Positions 20,052 through 28,200 of a stretch of 46,843 nt of DNA are shown here, one piece after another; position 1 is the first letter of the stretch, and the number at the start of each line of letters is the position of its first letter. The position numbers were made by a program, and so were the translations under genes. The stretch spans positions 1 to 46,843 of the forward strand of contig QHXW01000267.1 in NCBI GenBank assembly GCA_003223115.1, given 5' to 3'. The stretch is from Acidobacteriota bacterium. Its GTDB lineage: Bacteria; Acidobacteriota; Terriglobia; Bryobacterales; Bryobacteraceae. The notes beneath the pieces are model-generated. The model did not search any database. It saw only the letters and a list, made by a program, of their open reading frames with translations, and was not told the DNA's origin.

Positions 20052-20113
20052 TGTAGCGCACGGGCTGGCTGGTTTTGGCCAGACCTGCGGCTTTTTACTA
20101 GGACCCGTGGGCT
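20052..20113. repeat. Dispersed hairpin repeat, copy B
   Basis: Shares with 1021-1076 the blocks TGTAGCGC, CGGGCT and AGACCTGCGGCTT. Its inner stem is CTGGC (20065-20069) / GCCAG (20078-20082) where copy A has CTCGG/CCGAG: two base pairs differ in a compensating way. An outer pair CACGGG (20059-20064) / CCCGTG (20104-20109) is also present. It lies between the esterase and DUF2461 genes. Confidence 0.5.
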
Positions 20114-20158
20114 CTCACGATGCGGGAATATCCTAGCTTTTCTCGGCGGACTCTGCGT

Positions 20159-20890
20159 TTAAATTCTCGCCACCGGCTTCCTGGCTGCCCTCACCAGCGG
20201 TGCATTCAGAAATTCGATGAGCGGCATCAGCACCTCGAAACGCTTGCGGACCTCAGGCAACAGCTTCGGCGTCGTAGCCAAGCCCGGCTCGAGCATCACC
20301 CAGTAGAGCCACTGTTTGTAACGCAACAGGTCTGCCGCGGGATGGTCGCACGCGAATCCCTTGGGTACCCGTGAGAGCTGTTCGCCTTGCAGTTCGCCCA
20401 TCAGCGATTTCAGACTGCGCGACCCGGTGATCTTGCGGAATTCCGCCTCGTGCCCGGCAATATGGCTGCGGACAGCCAGCAGTTGCTCCGGTCCCGGCAT
20501 GTACACGCCTCCAGCCACCTCGATCTCTTTTGCTGAGACGCTGAAGTAGAGGCCGCCGCCGCCGTGTTTCGCCAACCCGCGGCGCGGAAAAACGGCCGCA
20601 ACGTGGGTCTTATATGGAGTCTTGTCCTCGCTGAAGCGCGTGTCGCGATAGATACGATAAATGGCTTTCTCGGGTTCGGTTACATAATCCGGCGCAAATC
20701 GCATCATCTCCGCCGTCAAGGCGCGGATCAGATCCGCCATGGGCGCTTTCACCAGCTCGTCATAAATCTGTTTACGCGGTTGAAACCACTCCCGGCGGTT
20801 GTTGCGCTCCAGGCCCTTGAAGAATTCCATCGCCGCTCGTGGAAATCCCGCAAACCCCGTTTTCGCCATCCGCACCGCTTGTCCAGCCAT
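20159..20890 (-). CDS. DUF2461 family protein
   Basis: A 243-residue protein of the DUF2461 (TIGR02453-type) family, recognised by the N-terminal FPRAAMEFFKGLERNNRREW and the central YRIYRDTRFSEDKTPYKTH and GGGGLYFSVS motifs. No signal peptide or membrane segment, so cytosolic. The biochemical role of the family is not established. A second Met at residue 8 is a possible start. The gene is divergent from murB with only 32 bases between the starts, so their promoters overlap. Confidence 0.88.
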   Translation of the reverse strand: MAGQAVRMAKTGFAGFPRAAMEFFKGLERNNRREWFQPRKQIYDELVKAPMADLIRALTAEMMRFAPDYVTEPEKAIYRIYRDTRFSEDKTPYKTHVAAVFPRRGLAKHGGGGLYFSVSAKEIEVAGGVYMPGPEQLLAVRSHIAGHEAEFRKITGSRSLKSLMGELQGEQLSRVPKGFACDHPAADLLRYKQWLYWVMLEPGLATTPKLLPEVRKRFEVLMPLIEFLNAPLVRAARKPVARI

Positions 20891-20909
20891 AGATTTTGAG
20901 GCCCTCCTC

Positions 20910-20915
20910 TATAAT
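20910..20915 (+). promoter_or_regulatory. -10 box directly before murB (leaderless start)
   Basis: A perfect TATAAT ends eight bases before the first base of the murB ATG at 20923, so transcription would begin at or within a base or two of the start codon. No Shine-Dalgarno motif precedes the ATG. No good -35 is visible. This fits a leaderless mRNA. Confidence 0.45.
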
Positions 20916-20922
20916 CGAAGTA

Positions 20923-21921
20923 ATGATCCACACGGAAGAGACGCTCGAGCGCCTCACCGCGATTCCGAATCTGACAGTCTCGACAGGCGCGCCGCTATCC
21001 CGCTACACGCGATTCGCCATCGGAGGTCCCGCCGACATCTACGCCGAGACTTCAGGCGTCGAAGCCTTCATCCAGGCATTGCACGTTGCTCGCGAGAGCG
21101 GCCACGATTTCGTCGTGATCGGCGGCGGAACGAACCTCATTGTATCTGACCAAGGCTTTCGCGGCATCGTTCTGCGCTTTACCGCCGAGCGTATTCTGGT
21201 CGCGGGCAATCGCGTGGTGGCCGATGCCGGAGCGGTTCTGCAGGATCTGGTGGACTTTACTAACGACCACGCTCTCAAGGGCCTCGAGACGCTCGCGGGT
21301 ATTCCCGGCTCGGTGGGCGCGGCCATTTACGGCAATGCCGGCGCGTATGGCCATTCCATCTCGGAGTGCGTTCGCAGCGTGCGCTTTTACGACGGCGTCG
21401 AGGTTCGCGTATTCGACCGCCAGGCTTGCGAATTCCTCTATCGCGAGAGCATTTTCAAAAAACACAAAGAGTGGATCATCTTCTCGACTGACCTCGTGAT
21501 GGAGACGGCCGACGCCGCACAGTTGCGCAAAATTGCCGGGGACATCGTGAAGATTCGCAACGAGAAGTTTCCCGTGACCATGAAATGCGCCGGCAGTATT
21601 TTCAAAAATCTAATGATGGCGGAGTTGCCGGAGAGCGTGGCCGGCCATGTTCCAGAGCGTGTGGTGCGAGAGGGCAAAGTGCCCGCGGCCTATTTTCTGG
21701 AGGAGGTGGATGCCAAAGGAATGCAGCGCGGCGATATCCACGTGGCCACCTATCATGCCAACTTGATTTACAACGGAGGCGAAGGCACTGCGGCCGACCT
21801 CTGCTGGTTGATCGCTGAGCTGAAGAGCCGTGTGGCGCGGAAATTCGGAATCCAGCTTGAAGAAGAAGTGCAGTACGTGGGTTTCCCCAACGGCGCCAAA
21901 AGGCCCGCCGCGCTTCCCTGA
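20923..21921 (+). CDS. murB: UDP-N-acetylenolpyruvoylglucosamine reductase MurB
   Basis: A 332-residue enzyme that reduces UDP-GlcNAc-enolpyruvate to UDP-MurNAc in peptidoglycan synthesis, using FAD and NADPH in the cytosol. FAD-binding motifs: RYTRFAIGGPADIYAE, VIGGGTNLIVSDQGFRGIVL and GLETLAGIPGSVGAAIYGNAG. The catalytic serine lies in KCAGSIFKN and the C-terminal Glu region is near GIQLEEEVQYVG. The compact end fits the type II subclass. The frame is open to 20896; the ATG at 20923 is preferred because a TATAAT lies just upstream and it gives the usual length. An ankyrin gene follows after nine bases. Confidence 0.95.
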   Translation: MIHTEETLERLTAIPNLTVSTGAPLSRYTRFAIGGPADIYAETSGVEAFIQALHVARESGHDFVVIGGGTNLIVSDQGFRGIVLRFTAERILVAGNRVVADAGAVLQDLVDFTNDHALKGLETLAGIPGSVGAAIYGNAGAYGHSISECVRSVRFYDGVEVRVFDRQACEFLYRESIFKKHKEWIIFSTDLVMETADAAQLRKIAGDIVKIRNEKFPVTMKCAGSIFKNLMMAELPESVAGHVPERVVREGKVPAAYFLEEVDAKGMQRGDIHVATYHANLIYNGGEGTAADLCWLIAELKSRVARKFGIQLEEEVQYVGFPNGAKRPAALP

Positions 21922-21930
21922 GTAAATCGT

Positions 21931-23145
21931 ATGCTGGGCTTGCTTCTTCTCGCGCTGATGGCCACCGGCCCGCGCGATGCGGACCTGCAAGTAGCTGTCA
22001 AAGCGCATGACCTGGCCCGCGTACGCGAGCTGCTGGACGCCGGAGCCAATGTCAATGCCCGCGACGCGCTGGGCGCCACGCCTTTGCACGATGCCGCCTG
22101 GAACGGATACCAGGATCTTGCCCGCCTGCTCATCGAACGTCACGCCGATGTGAACGCCCGCCATCTGGAAGCCGGCTCGACGCCCTTGCACTATGCCGTC
22201 ATCAAGGATGAAAAGGAAATGGCGGAGCTGCTTCTGGATCATGGCGCGGACCTTGCGGCCACTTACCGCTCAGGCGCTACGGCGCTTCACCTCGCGGCAG
22301 ATCGCGGCTATACCGATGTCGCCCAACTCCTGCTCGACCGAGGCGCCGACATCAGCGCTCGCGACCGTTTGGGCGCCACCGCGCTCGATAACGCCGCTAA
22401 AAAAGGCTACTGGGTCACGGTGGGATTGCTCCTGGCAAGGGGCGCCAAACTGAACGACCCGAATCCGGAATCCGGCGTCACGCCGCTCCACCAAGCCGCC
22501 ATGTACGGCCATGCCGCGGTGGTTGAACTGCTCCTCGAGAAAGGGGCCGACCTGTTTGCGCGCGATCATTCCGGCGACACACCGCTGGAAGCTGCCGCGC
22601 GCAGCCATCGCGTCGCTGTTGTGAAACTGCTGCTGGCCCGCGGCGCAGGCGCGCTCCAAGACCGTGCGGCGAACCTTTTGGATGAAGCGGTCTTGAAAGG
22701 TGAAACGGAAATGGTCGATGCGTTACTGCGCGGTGGCGTCGATCCTAACGGCAAGGCCGCGTCCGGCTCGACTCCGCTCGACGATGCCGCGCTGAAGGGC
22801 CACCTTGCGATCGCTCAAATGCTCCTCGCCCGCGGGGCTGATGTCTGTGGCCGCAATTCTTATGGTGGGACTGCGCTGCACGACGCCGCCATGAGCGGGC
22901 ACGCGGACCTGGTGCGCCTGTTGCTCGACCACCGTGCGGCGCTCGATGCCCGCGATGACGAATCCGGGGCCACGCCGCTTTATGTAGCGGCTGCCATGGG
23001 CCGTAGCGACGTGGTCAAGCTTCTGGTCGAAAAGGGCGCCGATGTCAATCTCGCCACCAAAGCCGGCGCCACACCGCTGCATGCCGCTCTGTCGAATGGG
23101 TTCGATGAAGTTGCGGCCGTGCTCCGCACCCATGGCGCCCGCTGA
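21931..23145 (+). CDS. Ankyrin-repeat protein
   Basis: A 404-residue protein made almost wholly of ankyrin repeats of ~33 residues (about eleven or twelve), each with a variant of G-x-TPLHxAA...G...VV.LLL..GAD. The first ~14 residues (MLGLLLLALMATGP) are hydrophobic and could be a short signal peptide. Function is protein binding; the partner is unknown. It starts nine bases after murB, so it is probably co-transcribed, though a role in wall synthesis is only guilt by association. Confidence 0.9.
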   Translation: MLGLLLLALMATGPRDADLQVAVKAHDLARVRELLDAGANVNARDALGATPLHDAAWNGYQDLARLLIERHADVNARHLEAGSTPLHYAVIKDEKEMAELLLDHGADLAATYRSGATALHLAADRGYTDVAQLLLDRGADISARDRLGATALDNAAKKGYWVTVGLLLARGAKLNDPNPESGVTPLHQAAMYGHAAVVELLLEKGADLFARDHSGDTPLEAAARSHRVAVVKLLLARGAGALQDRAANLLDEAVLKGETEMVDALLRGGVDPNGKAASGSTPLDDAALKGHLAIAQMLLARGADVCGRNSYGGTALHDAAMSGHADLVRLLLDHRAALDARDDESGATPLYVAAAMGRSDVVKLLVEKGADVNLATKAGATPLHAALSNGFDEVAAVLRTHGAR

Positions 23146-23207
23146 ATACCGGCCGCCCCGGGCTGCAACCAGTCCTTCACTGTCTATTCCTTCAAATTCC
23201 GCGAGAC

Positions 23208-23700
23208 ATGTCCGGCGCCAACGCACCATATCTCTTTACTGGTGCGTTCTCAAAAATCGAGACCGGTGCTGGCGAAGGCGGCCGATGTCCTCAGCGATCA
23301 ATTGCGAGCGCACCTGGCGCGCTTCTCCCGGCCGATCAAGCCGCACGCCGCTGAATTGGGCCGGCGTTTTCTCGCACGCATGCGCACGCGCGGCCTCAGC
23401 GTCCCCCAGCTCAATCAAATCAAGGCGCTCTGCGACATCAGCCCTGGCTCAGTAACCCGATTTTTCGCGACGCGCAGCGGCGGCCGCTGTATTCCACCAG
23501 CTCGAAAAACTCGGCCGGAGGGGCTGGCCAAGCTGAATGTGGCGCCCTCACAAGTCCTGGGTGCGTTGCGCGAGTACGATCGCGTGCTCGAGCCCGTTCT
23601 CCGATCCAACACCGCCGATGACCGCGATTTCCGCTGGGTGCGCGAGCAGCTTCAGTTCTGTGTGGTACTCACCCTGAACGATGTGTATTACGCCTGCTGA
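23208..23700 (+). pseudogene. Frameshifted N-terminal sensory domain, C-terminus lost
   Basis: The sequence reads through at least three frames: MSGANAPYLFTGAFS, then SRPVLAKAADVLSDQLRAHL...GLSVPQLNQIKAL, then (other frame, ~23470-23520) AAAAAVFHQLEKLGRR, then back to LAKLNVAPSQVLGALREYDRVLEPVL and a stop after LNDVYYAC. The helical pattern resembles the N-terminal regulatory region of some acidobacterial histidine kinases. I recall this only loosely and cannot name the family. A perfect nine-base inverted repeat, AACGCACCA / TGGTGCGTT (23220-23248), lies near its start. No kinase domain follows; the gene ends where intron-like sequence begins. Not functional. Confidence 0.55.
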
Positions 23701-23819
23701 TTTTTGAAGCCTCCGCAACGCGGCCCGCTGCGCCGATTTTAAAGCGCCTGGCCCGGCCAAGACTCATCGCACGGCGCCATCGATGTGAGGATCTGATTCT
23801 CGTCGCGTTCGGAGAAGCT

Positions 23820-24510
23820 TGGAAGAGGAGGAACTGATGATGAATTAGCGAAACCTCTTAATGTCATCCAGCGGGTGTAAATCCCGCCTGATCAAAGTCG
23901 AGCAGACAGGTCAGTAGCGAGTCTTGCCATTCGCCGGGCGACCGGTGGGTGCGAAGCGTAGACAGCGAGGCAGTAGGCCCTGAGGATCAGCCCCGAAATT
24001 GTCCATCGTTGCGAGGCCGACGTGTCGAGGCTAGCGGAAGGCAGTATCCGGCAGCGACCGCTATTTGCGAGGTCGGGCCGACTCGCCGGGGTCTCCAGCC
24101 CAGGGCATGCTCCACAGGGATGAGGGATGGCCCAGGAACCGAAGAGAGCTCCCGATTTCCTCCTCATGAGGGGAGATACGTCACCCCAAGGGTCGACCGG
24201 AGGGGTGACGGATGGATCGGGAGCGGTCGTAGAAACCCATAGTACCGATGAAGGTGGGGAACCGCAGGGCTCCCGTAAGGGGCGGCCACGGGACCCACTG
24301 GAGGGAAGGGGTTGCCCGAGCGGATGTATCGGGCGAAGGAAACATAGTCGAGACTTAGAACTCGGTTGCTATGTACCCAAAACTCGACCGACTATCTGCC
24401 CCGAACCAGGAGAAGACACCTGAGGAGAGGTGGTGAATCCGCTTGACGAACCCGCTGCGGGAAATCTGCACGGTGGGGTCTGTGAGGGGGGAGTCCCCGA
24501 TGCGCCATGA
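23820..24510 (+). ncRNA. Group II intron-like RNA lacking its reverse transcriptase
   Basis: This ~690-base stretch has the look of a bacterial group II intron's non-coding domains: GC-rich, full of short stems, with blocks I know from intron regions near the maturase gene (GTAGAAACCCATAGTACCGA and 'gatgaaggtggggaaccgc'; 'gaagcgtagacagcgaggca'). A hairpin at 24448-24480 resembles domain V: lower stem GAACCC/GGGGTC and TGCGG/TCTGCA closed by a GAAA loop. However it lacks the catalytic AGC triad. No maturase is present. Boundaries are uncertain; I could not fix a GUGYG 5' end. Small open frames across it (for example 24127-24423) are not genes. Confidence 0.55.
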
Positions 24511-24593
24511 TGGACCTAAACGGGCACGAAGCTGGAAACGGCGGACACAGCCAAGGAAAGTCTAAAGTACATCGGGTCTCCTCTACTCGGCAG

Positions 24594-24749
24594 GCGAAGT
24601 ACGCGCTCGCCTTTGGTATAAATCTTCAGCGTCAACTTGCCGCAATGCAGCTTGAAGATCGTCAGATCATACGTGGGTTTCTCAACCGCCACTTCCCATT
24701 CAGTGGACTTCCCTTTCCGCTTGCGATATCTCGGACGGCGCTCGGCTTT
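24594..24749 (-). pseudogene. Fragment of an unknown protein (TYDLTIFK...TKGERVLR)
   Basis: On the minus strand a fragment reads YRKRKGKSTEWEVAVEKP, then TYDLTIFKLHCGKLTLKIYT and KGERVLR. I know this string from longer uncharacterised proteins that recur in environmental genomes, but cannot assign a function. Both ends are cut: the C-terminal side runs into the intron-like RNA and the N-terminal side into the GxxExxY fragment on the other strand. Confidence 0.45.
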
Positions 24750-24942
24750 CACGCTGACTTGGTCGTGGAGGACAAAGTAATCGTGGAGATCAAGTCCGTG
24801 GAGACAGTCGCGCTCCGTACACAAAAAGCAGCTCCTCAGTTATCTGCAACTGGCCGACAGACCTTTGGGGCTGCTCATCCACTTCAATGTTGTCTTGATC
24901 AAAAACGGCATCACGCACATCGTAAACCGACTCCAAGAATGA
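24742..24942 (+). pseudogene. GxxExxY protein, C-terminal remnant with frameshift
   Basis: The frame LGFHADLVVEDKVIVEIKSVETVA, broken by about one extra base near 24808, continues as VHKKQLLSYLQLADRPLGLL and VVLIKNGITHIVNRLQE followed by TGA at 24940-24942. This is the C-terminal part of GxxExxY proteins (PD-(D/E)XK nuclease-like fold; the DLVVEDKVIVEIKS strand carries the active-site pattern). The N-terminus with the GxxExxY motif is absent. Just downstream, CTCTCGCAAAGACGCTAAGG is a common dispersed intergenic repeat in these genomes. Confidence 0.75.
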
Positions 24943-25027
24943 CTCTCGCAAAGACGCTAAGGACGAAAAGACAACGTCACAGCTTCGCAACCACTGAAAC
25001 ACCCGCCAGTAGAACCTTAATCGGCTC

Positions 25028-25615
25028 GGAACGGACAGGGAAGTCGTGGGCAAAGCCTCCCATGCCGTCGACGCGTCTCTCAAGGCGCCGAAGCCAAGCC
25101 GGACGTGGAGCTGATGGACATCGGCATGACCGGCCTCAGCAGCTTCGAAGCTAACCCGGCAGATCCGTAAAAACCGGCCCGAGACCAAACTGTTGCTTCT
25201 CACCATGTATGACGACAAAGACTATGAATGCATGGAGTCGGGTGCAGCTGGCTACGTTCTGAAGGACAGTCCTGCTGCCCAACTGTTAAACGCCTTCCGC
25301 GAAGTCCACCGTGGCGGCAGCTATCTCAGCCCGCGCATGCTGGCGCAACTGGTTGACGATTTCCGCTCGCGCGTTAAATCCACCGAGCGGTTACCGCGTT
25401 TCGCTACGCTGACCCCCCGCGAAAAAGAAGTTCTAAAACTACTGGCCGAGGGCAACTCGGTCAAGGAAATCGCCTGTACGTTGAACCTGAGTGTCAAGAC
25501 CGTTGAAGCGCACAAATTCAATCTGATGCGTAAGCTGGATCTCCATAACAAAGCTCAGCTTGTGCAGTACGCCGTCCAGAAGAAGATCATCAAAATCCCC
25601 ATCCCGGGGGAGTAG
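25028..25615 (+). pseudogene. NarL/LuxR-family response regulator, N-terminus decayed
   Basis: The C-terminal part is intact from 25193: LTMYDDKDYECMESGAAGYV, LKDSP, then a LuxR-type helix-turn-helix (LTPREKEVLKLLAEGNSVKE...LNLSVKTVEAHKFNLMRKL). Upstream, receiver-domain pieces occur in other frames: REVVGKASHAVDA, the acceptor-site strand ELMDIGMTGLSSFEA, then IRKNRPETKLLLL after a one-base shift near 25150. The first ~30 residues with the acidic DD pair are missing. It could at best express a receiver-less DNA-binding fragment from the ATG at 25205. A terminator follows at 25665. Confidence 0.75.
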
Positions 25616-25664
25616 CCGGCATGCCGTCTCGCCGTCTTGTAGCGCAGGCCTTCAGTCTTGGCCC

Positions 25665-25684
25665 AGTGGCGCAGCCACTTTTAT
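25665..25684 (+). terminator. Rho-independent terminator
   Basis: AGTGGC-GCA-GCCACT stem-loop followed by TTTTAT, 49 bases after the response-regulator stop. It sits inside a region starting TGTAGCGCAGGCC (25638-25650), similar to the start of the dispersed hairpin repeats. Confidence 0.55.
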
Positions 25685-25788
25685 CTCTGGATCTTCCACC
25701 AACCGTGGCGCACGCACTTTGCGTGCCGTCTCGACACCCTGTCGCGACTCCGCCTTCCACCAACGGATTCCGTTGATAAAATCTCTAC

Positions 25789-26736
25789 ATGTTTCCACTC
25801 ACCCGACGCAACTTCCTGGCAGCGGCCGCGGCAGCAGGCGTACTGACGGTCTCGCCCCGGTCTTCGCGCGCCACGCCCGTCTCCCAACGTTCTCCGATCC
25901 GGCTCGGCGGTCCCATTTTTCTGAAGGCGGACGATCCGCGTGAGCTCGCCCGCGAACATCGCCGTCTGGGTTACAGCGCCGCCTACTGTCCGAATGCCAA
26001 AGCCGAGGATACCGGGCGCGTCGGCGAAATTGAAAAAGCTTTCTCCGCCGAAAATGTAGTGATCGCGGAGGTTGGCGCCTGGGTCAACATGCTCGACCCG
26101 GAACCGGAGAAGCGTCGCAAGAATCTCGACTACGTGGTTCAACGCCTGGCGCTCGCGGAAGGAGTCGGTGCTCGCTGCTGTCCGGATATCGCGGGCTCCT
26201 ACAATCCCACTGTCTGGTACGGACCTGATGCCAAGAACCTGTCGGAGGAGTTTTTCGACGCGACAGTCGAAAACTGCCGGCATGTCATCGACGAAATCAA
26301 GCCCAAACGGACGAAATTCACCATCGAGATGATGGGCTGGAGCCTTCCTGACGGCCCGGATTCCTATCTCAAGCTCATTCACGCTGTGGATCGCGCCGCA
26401 TTCGCGGTTCACATGGACGTCTGCAATGGCATCAACAGCCCCACGCGCTATTACCACAACGCCGAATTCATCTCCGAATGCTTCCGCAAACTCGGCCCCT
26501 GGATCGCCTCCTGTCACGCCAAAGACCTGGCCTGGATTCCTGAGATGAACGTTCATTTTTTGGAAGTGATCCCTGGCCGGGGAAAAATGGATTACCGCGC
26601 GTACCTTTCCGAGCTGGCTCAGCTTCCCGTGGACGCGCCGCTCATGCTGGAGCATCTCAAGATCCCGGAAGAGTATGATGAGGGCAAACGTTACATTCTC
26701 AAGGTGGGTCAGGAACTGGGCCTGAAATTCGCCTAA
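25789..26736 (+). CDS. Exported sugar phosphate isomerase/epimerase-like protein (TIM barrel)
   Basis: A 315-residue xylose-isomerase-like TIM-barrel protein. The N-terminus (MFPLTRRNFLAAAAAAGVLT) is a Tat signal with the RRxFLA motif. Barrel residues expected to bind a divalent metal appear in order: IEMMGW (Glu), HMDVCNG (Asp), SCHAKDL (His) and a late LEH (Glu). It probably isomerises or epimerises a free sugar or polyol outside the cytosol, as proposed for many acidobacterial and planctomycetal homologues. The substrate is unknown. A TAAAAT box ends six bases before the ATG, so the mRNA may be leaderless. The next gene, of the same superfamily, follows after eight bases. Confidence 0.85.
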   Translation: MFPLTRRNFLAAAAAAGVLTVSPRSSRATPVSQRSPIRLGGPIFLKADDPRELAREHRRLGYSAAYCPNAKAEDTGRVGEIEKAFSAENVVIAEVGAWVNMLDPEPEKRRKNLDYVVQRLALAEGVGARCCPDIAGSYNPTVWYGPDAKNLSEEFFDATVENCRHVIDEIKPKRTKFTIEMMGWSLPDGPDSYLKLIHAVDRAAFAVHMDVCNGINSPTRYYHNAEFISECFRKLGPWIASCHAKDLAWIPEMNVHFLEVIPGRGKMDYRAYLSELAQLPVDAPLMLEHLKIPEEYDEGKRYILKVGQELGLKFA

Positions 26737-26744
26737 GAGGACGT

Positions 26745-27614
26745 ATGGACAGACGAACATTTTTGACGACGAGCGCGGGCTTTGCGGCCGGCGCGGGCAT
26801 GCTCTCCACCGCGGGTGCGAAGCTGCCGATCAAGAAAGCCGTGCTCCTGGAAATGCTGCCCGCGAAGCTCAGTTACACGGACCGCTTCCAGCTCGCGCGC
26901 GACTCGGGCTTTGAAGAGACCGAGTGCCCTACCACACCCGATGAGCATACTGCCGAGGAGATCAAGAAAGCCGCCGAGAAGACCGGCCTGCGCATTCACT
27001 CCGTCATGAACATGGACCACTGGGAGTTTCCGCTCTCGTCCGCTGATCCGGCCGTGGTGGCGAAATGTGTGAAAGGCATGGAGACCAGCCTGCGGAATGC
27101 ACAGTTCTGGGGCGCCGATACGGTCCTGCTGGTTCCGGCGGTGGTCAACCCGCAAACCTCTTACCGTGACGCATGGACCCGCTCCCAGCAGCAGATCCGC
27201 AAGATGATTCCCTTGGCTCAGGAGTTGCAGGTGATCATCGCCGTGGAGGAAGTGTGGAACAAATTCCTACTGAGCCCGCTCGAATTTGCGCGTTACGTGG
27301 ACGATTTCAAAAGCCCCTGGGTGCGCGCCTACTTCGACGTCGGTAATGTCGTGATTTCCGGGTACCCTCAGGACTGGATTCGCACGCTCAGTAAGCGCAT
27401 CGTCAAGCTGCACATCAAAGATTTCAAGTTCGACAAACGGGAGTGCGCTCGCTGGACTCCTCTCCGCGAAGGTGAAATCAACTGGCCCGAGGTTTACAAG
27501 GCCCTGGCGGCGATTGGCTACTCTGGCTCAGCCACCGTGGAGCTCGACGGCGGCGATGCAGCTTATTTGCGAGAGGTGAGCCACCGGTTCGATCTGATTT
27601 TATCAGGAGCTTAG
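26745..27614 (+). CDS. Exported sugar phosphate isomerase/epimerase-like protein (second)
   Basis: A 289-residue member of the same TIM-barrel superfamily but not a close copy of its neighbour; it is nearer to hydroxypyruvate-isomerase / L-ribulose-5-phosphate 3-epimerase-type proteins. The N-terminus MDRRTFLTTSAGFAAGAG is a Tat-type signal (RRTFL). Likely metal or catalytic residues: AVEEVWN (Glu), AYFDVGN (Asp), KLHIKDFK (His) and VELDGG (Glu). It is translated from an ATG eight bases after the previous stop, with GAGG just upstream, so the two form an operon for extracytoplasmic sugar conversion. Confidence 0.87.
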   Translation: MDRRTFLTTSAGFAAGAGMLSTAGAKLPIKKAVLLEMLPAKLSYTDRFQLARDSGFEETECPTTPDEHTAEEIKKAAEKTGLRIHSVMNMDHWEFPLSSADPAVVAKCVKGMETSLRNAQFWGADTVLLVPAVVNPQTSYRDAWTRSQQQIRKMIPLAQELQVIIAVEEVWNKFLLSPLEFARYVDDFKSPWVRAYFDVGNVVISGYPQDWIRTLSKRIVKLHIKDFKFDKRECARWTPLREGEINWPEVYKALAAIGYSGSATVELDGGDAAYLREVSHRFDLILSGA

Positions 27615-27647
27615 CGCGGGCATTGTTGCCCGCTGCGATTGGCCTTT

Positions 27648-28019
27648 TCAGAAACGCGCTGTAAAGGCCTTGGCGAACTGGAGGCCGATGCGAAACTTCC
27701 ATCCGTCGCGCTGGCAGTGGCGGACGTGCCCGTTCCCGGCAATCAGCAGTAGTTTCTTCGAGCGTAGTTGAACAAACTCGCCGGTGCGCAATGGGATCGC
27801 CGATTCCAGCATCACACCGGTGCCGCTCACATCCACGGTGCGCGCCAGCACTTTCCGTTTGCGTCCCTGGTTATCGTGCCAACAGAGCACCACCCAGCAC
27901 CGCAGCCGCAGACGCGCACAAGCTCGTCCGTTGACGACATGTGCCGGAGGCGGGAGCCCGGGTAACCTCGCGGCGTGTTCAGCACATTGCAGTTGAGTCG
28001 AGTATGCGTTCGATGCCAT
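27648..28019 (-). CDS. PilZ-domain protein (c-di-GMP binding)
   Basis: About 123 residues from the ATG that begins MASNAYSTQ; an extension to 28127 is possible but low-complexity and basic. The domain has an Arg-rich entry (RACARLRLR, RxxxR-like) and DVSGTGVMLES (DxSxxG), the two c-di-GMP-binding motifs. A small beta-barrel follows (IPLRTGEFVQLR, GNGHVRHCQRDGWKFRIGLQF). A single-domain PilZ protein usually acts as a c-di-GMP adaptor. It faces the isomerase genes convergently and is divergent from sppA, with ~180 bases between the starts. Confidence 0.85.
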   Translation of the reverse strand: MASNAYSTQLQCAEHAARLPGLPPPAHVVNGRACARLRLRCWVVLCWHDNQGRKRKVLARTVDVSGTGVMLESAIPLRTGEFVQLRSKKLLLIAGNGHVRHCQRDGWKFRIGLQFAKAFTARF

Positions 28020-28200
28020 ATTTTTTGACACGTCCTCGCGGTGTTCCGCTAGTGATTTCAGTCTAGGGTTCCGGTGACCGGCTGAACAATCAGGCAAAAA
28101 CCGGAACAGTTCAGGCTCGCGGTACAAGGTTAATAAACGGATTACATGGTTATGCTGCCTGGGACGGCGGCTACATCGCTATACTAATTGCGGAGCCTCT

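Noticed and set aside
24127-24423. 98-codon open frame inside the intron-like RNA
   Set aside because: Composition follows RNA stems rather than protein; better explained as part of the structured RNA.
24448-24480. Definite group II intron domain V
   Set aside because: Shape and GAAA loop fit, but the AGC triad at the stem base is absent, so it is only domain V-like.
25193-25615. Intact LuxR-type regulator gene
   Set aside because: The frame starts in the middle of a receiver domain, and the missing half is found upstream in other frames.
28141-28200. Riboswitch before sppA
   Set aside because: The gap is short, a -10 box lies 15 bases before the ATG, and no known aptamer pattern is seen.
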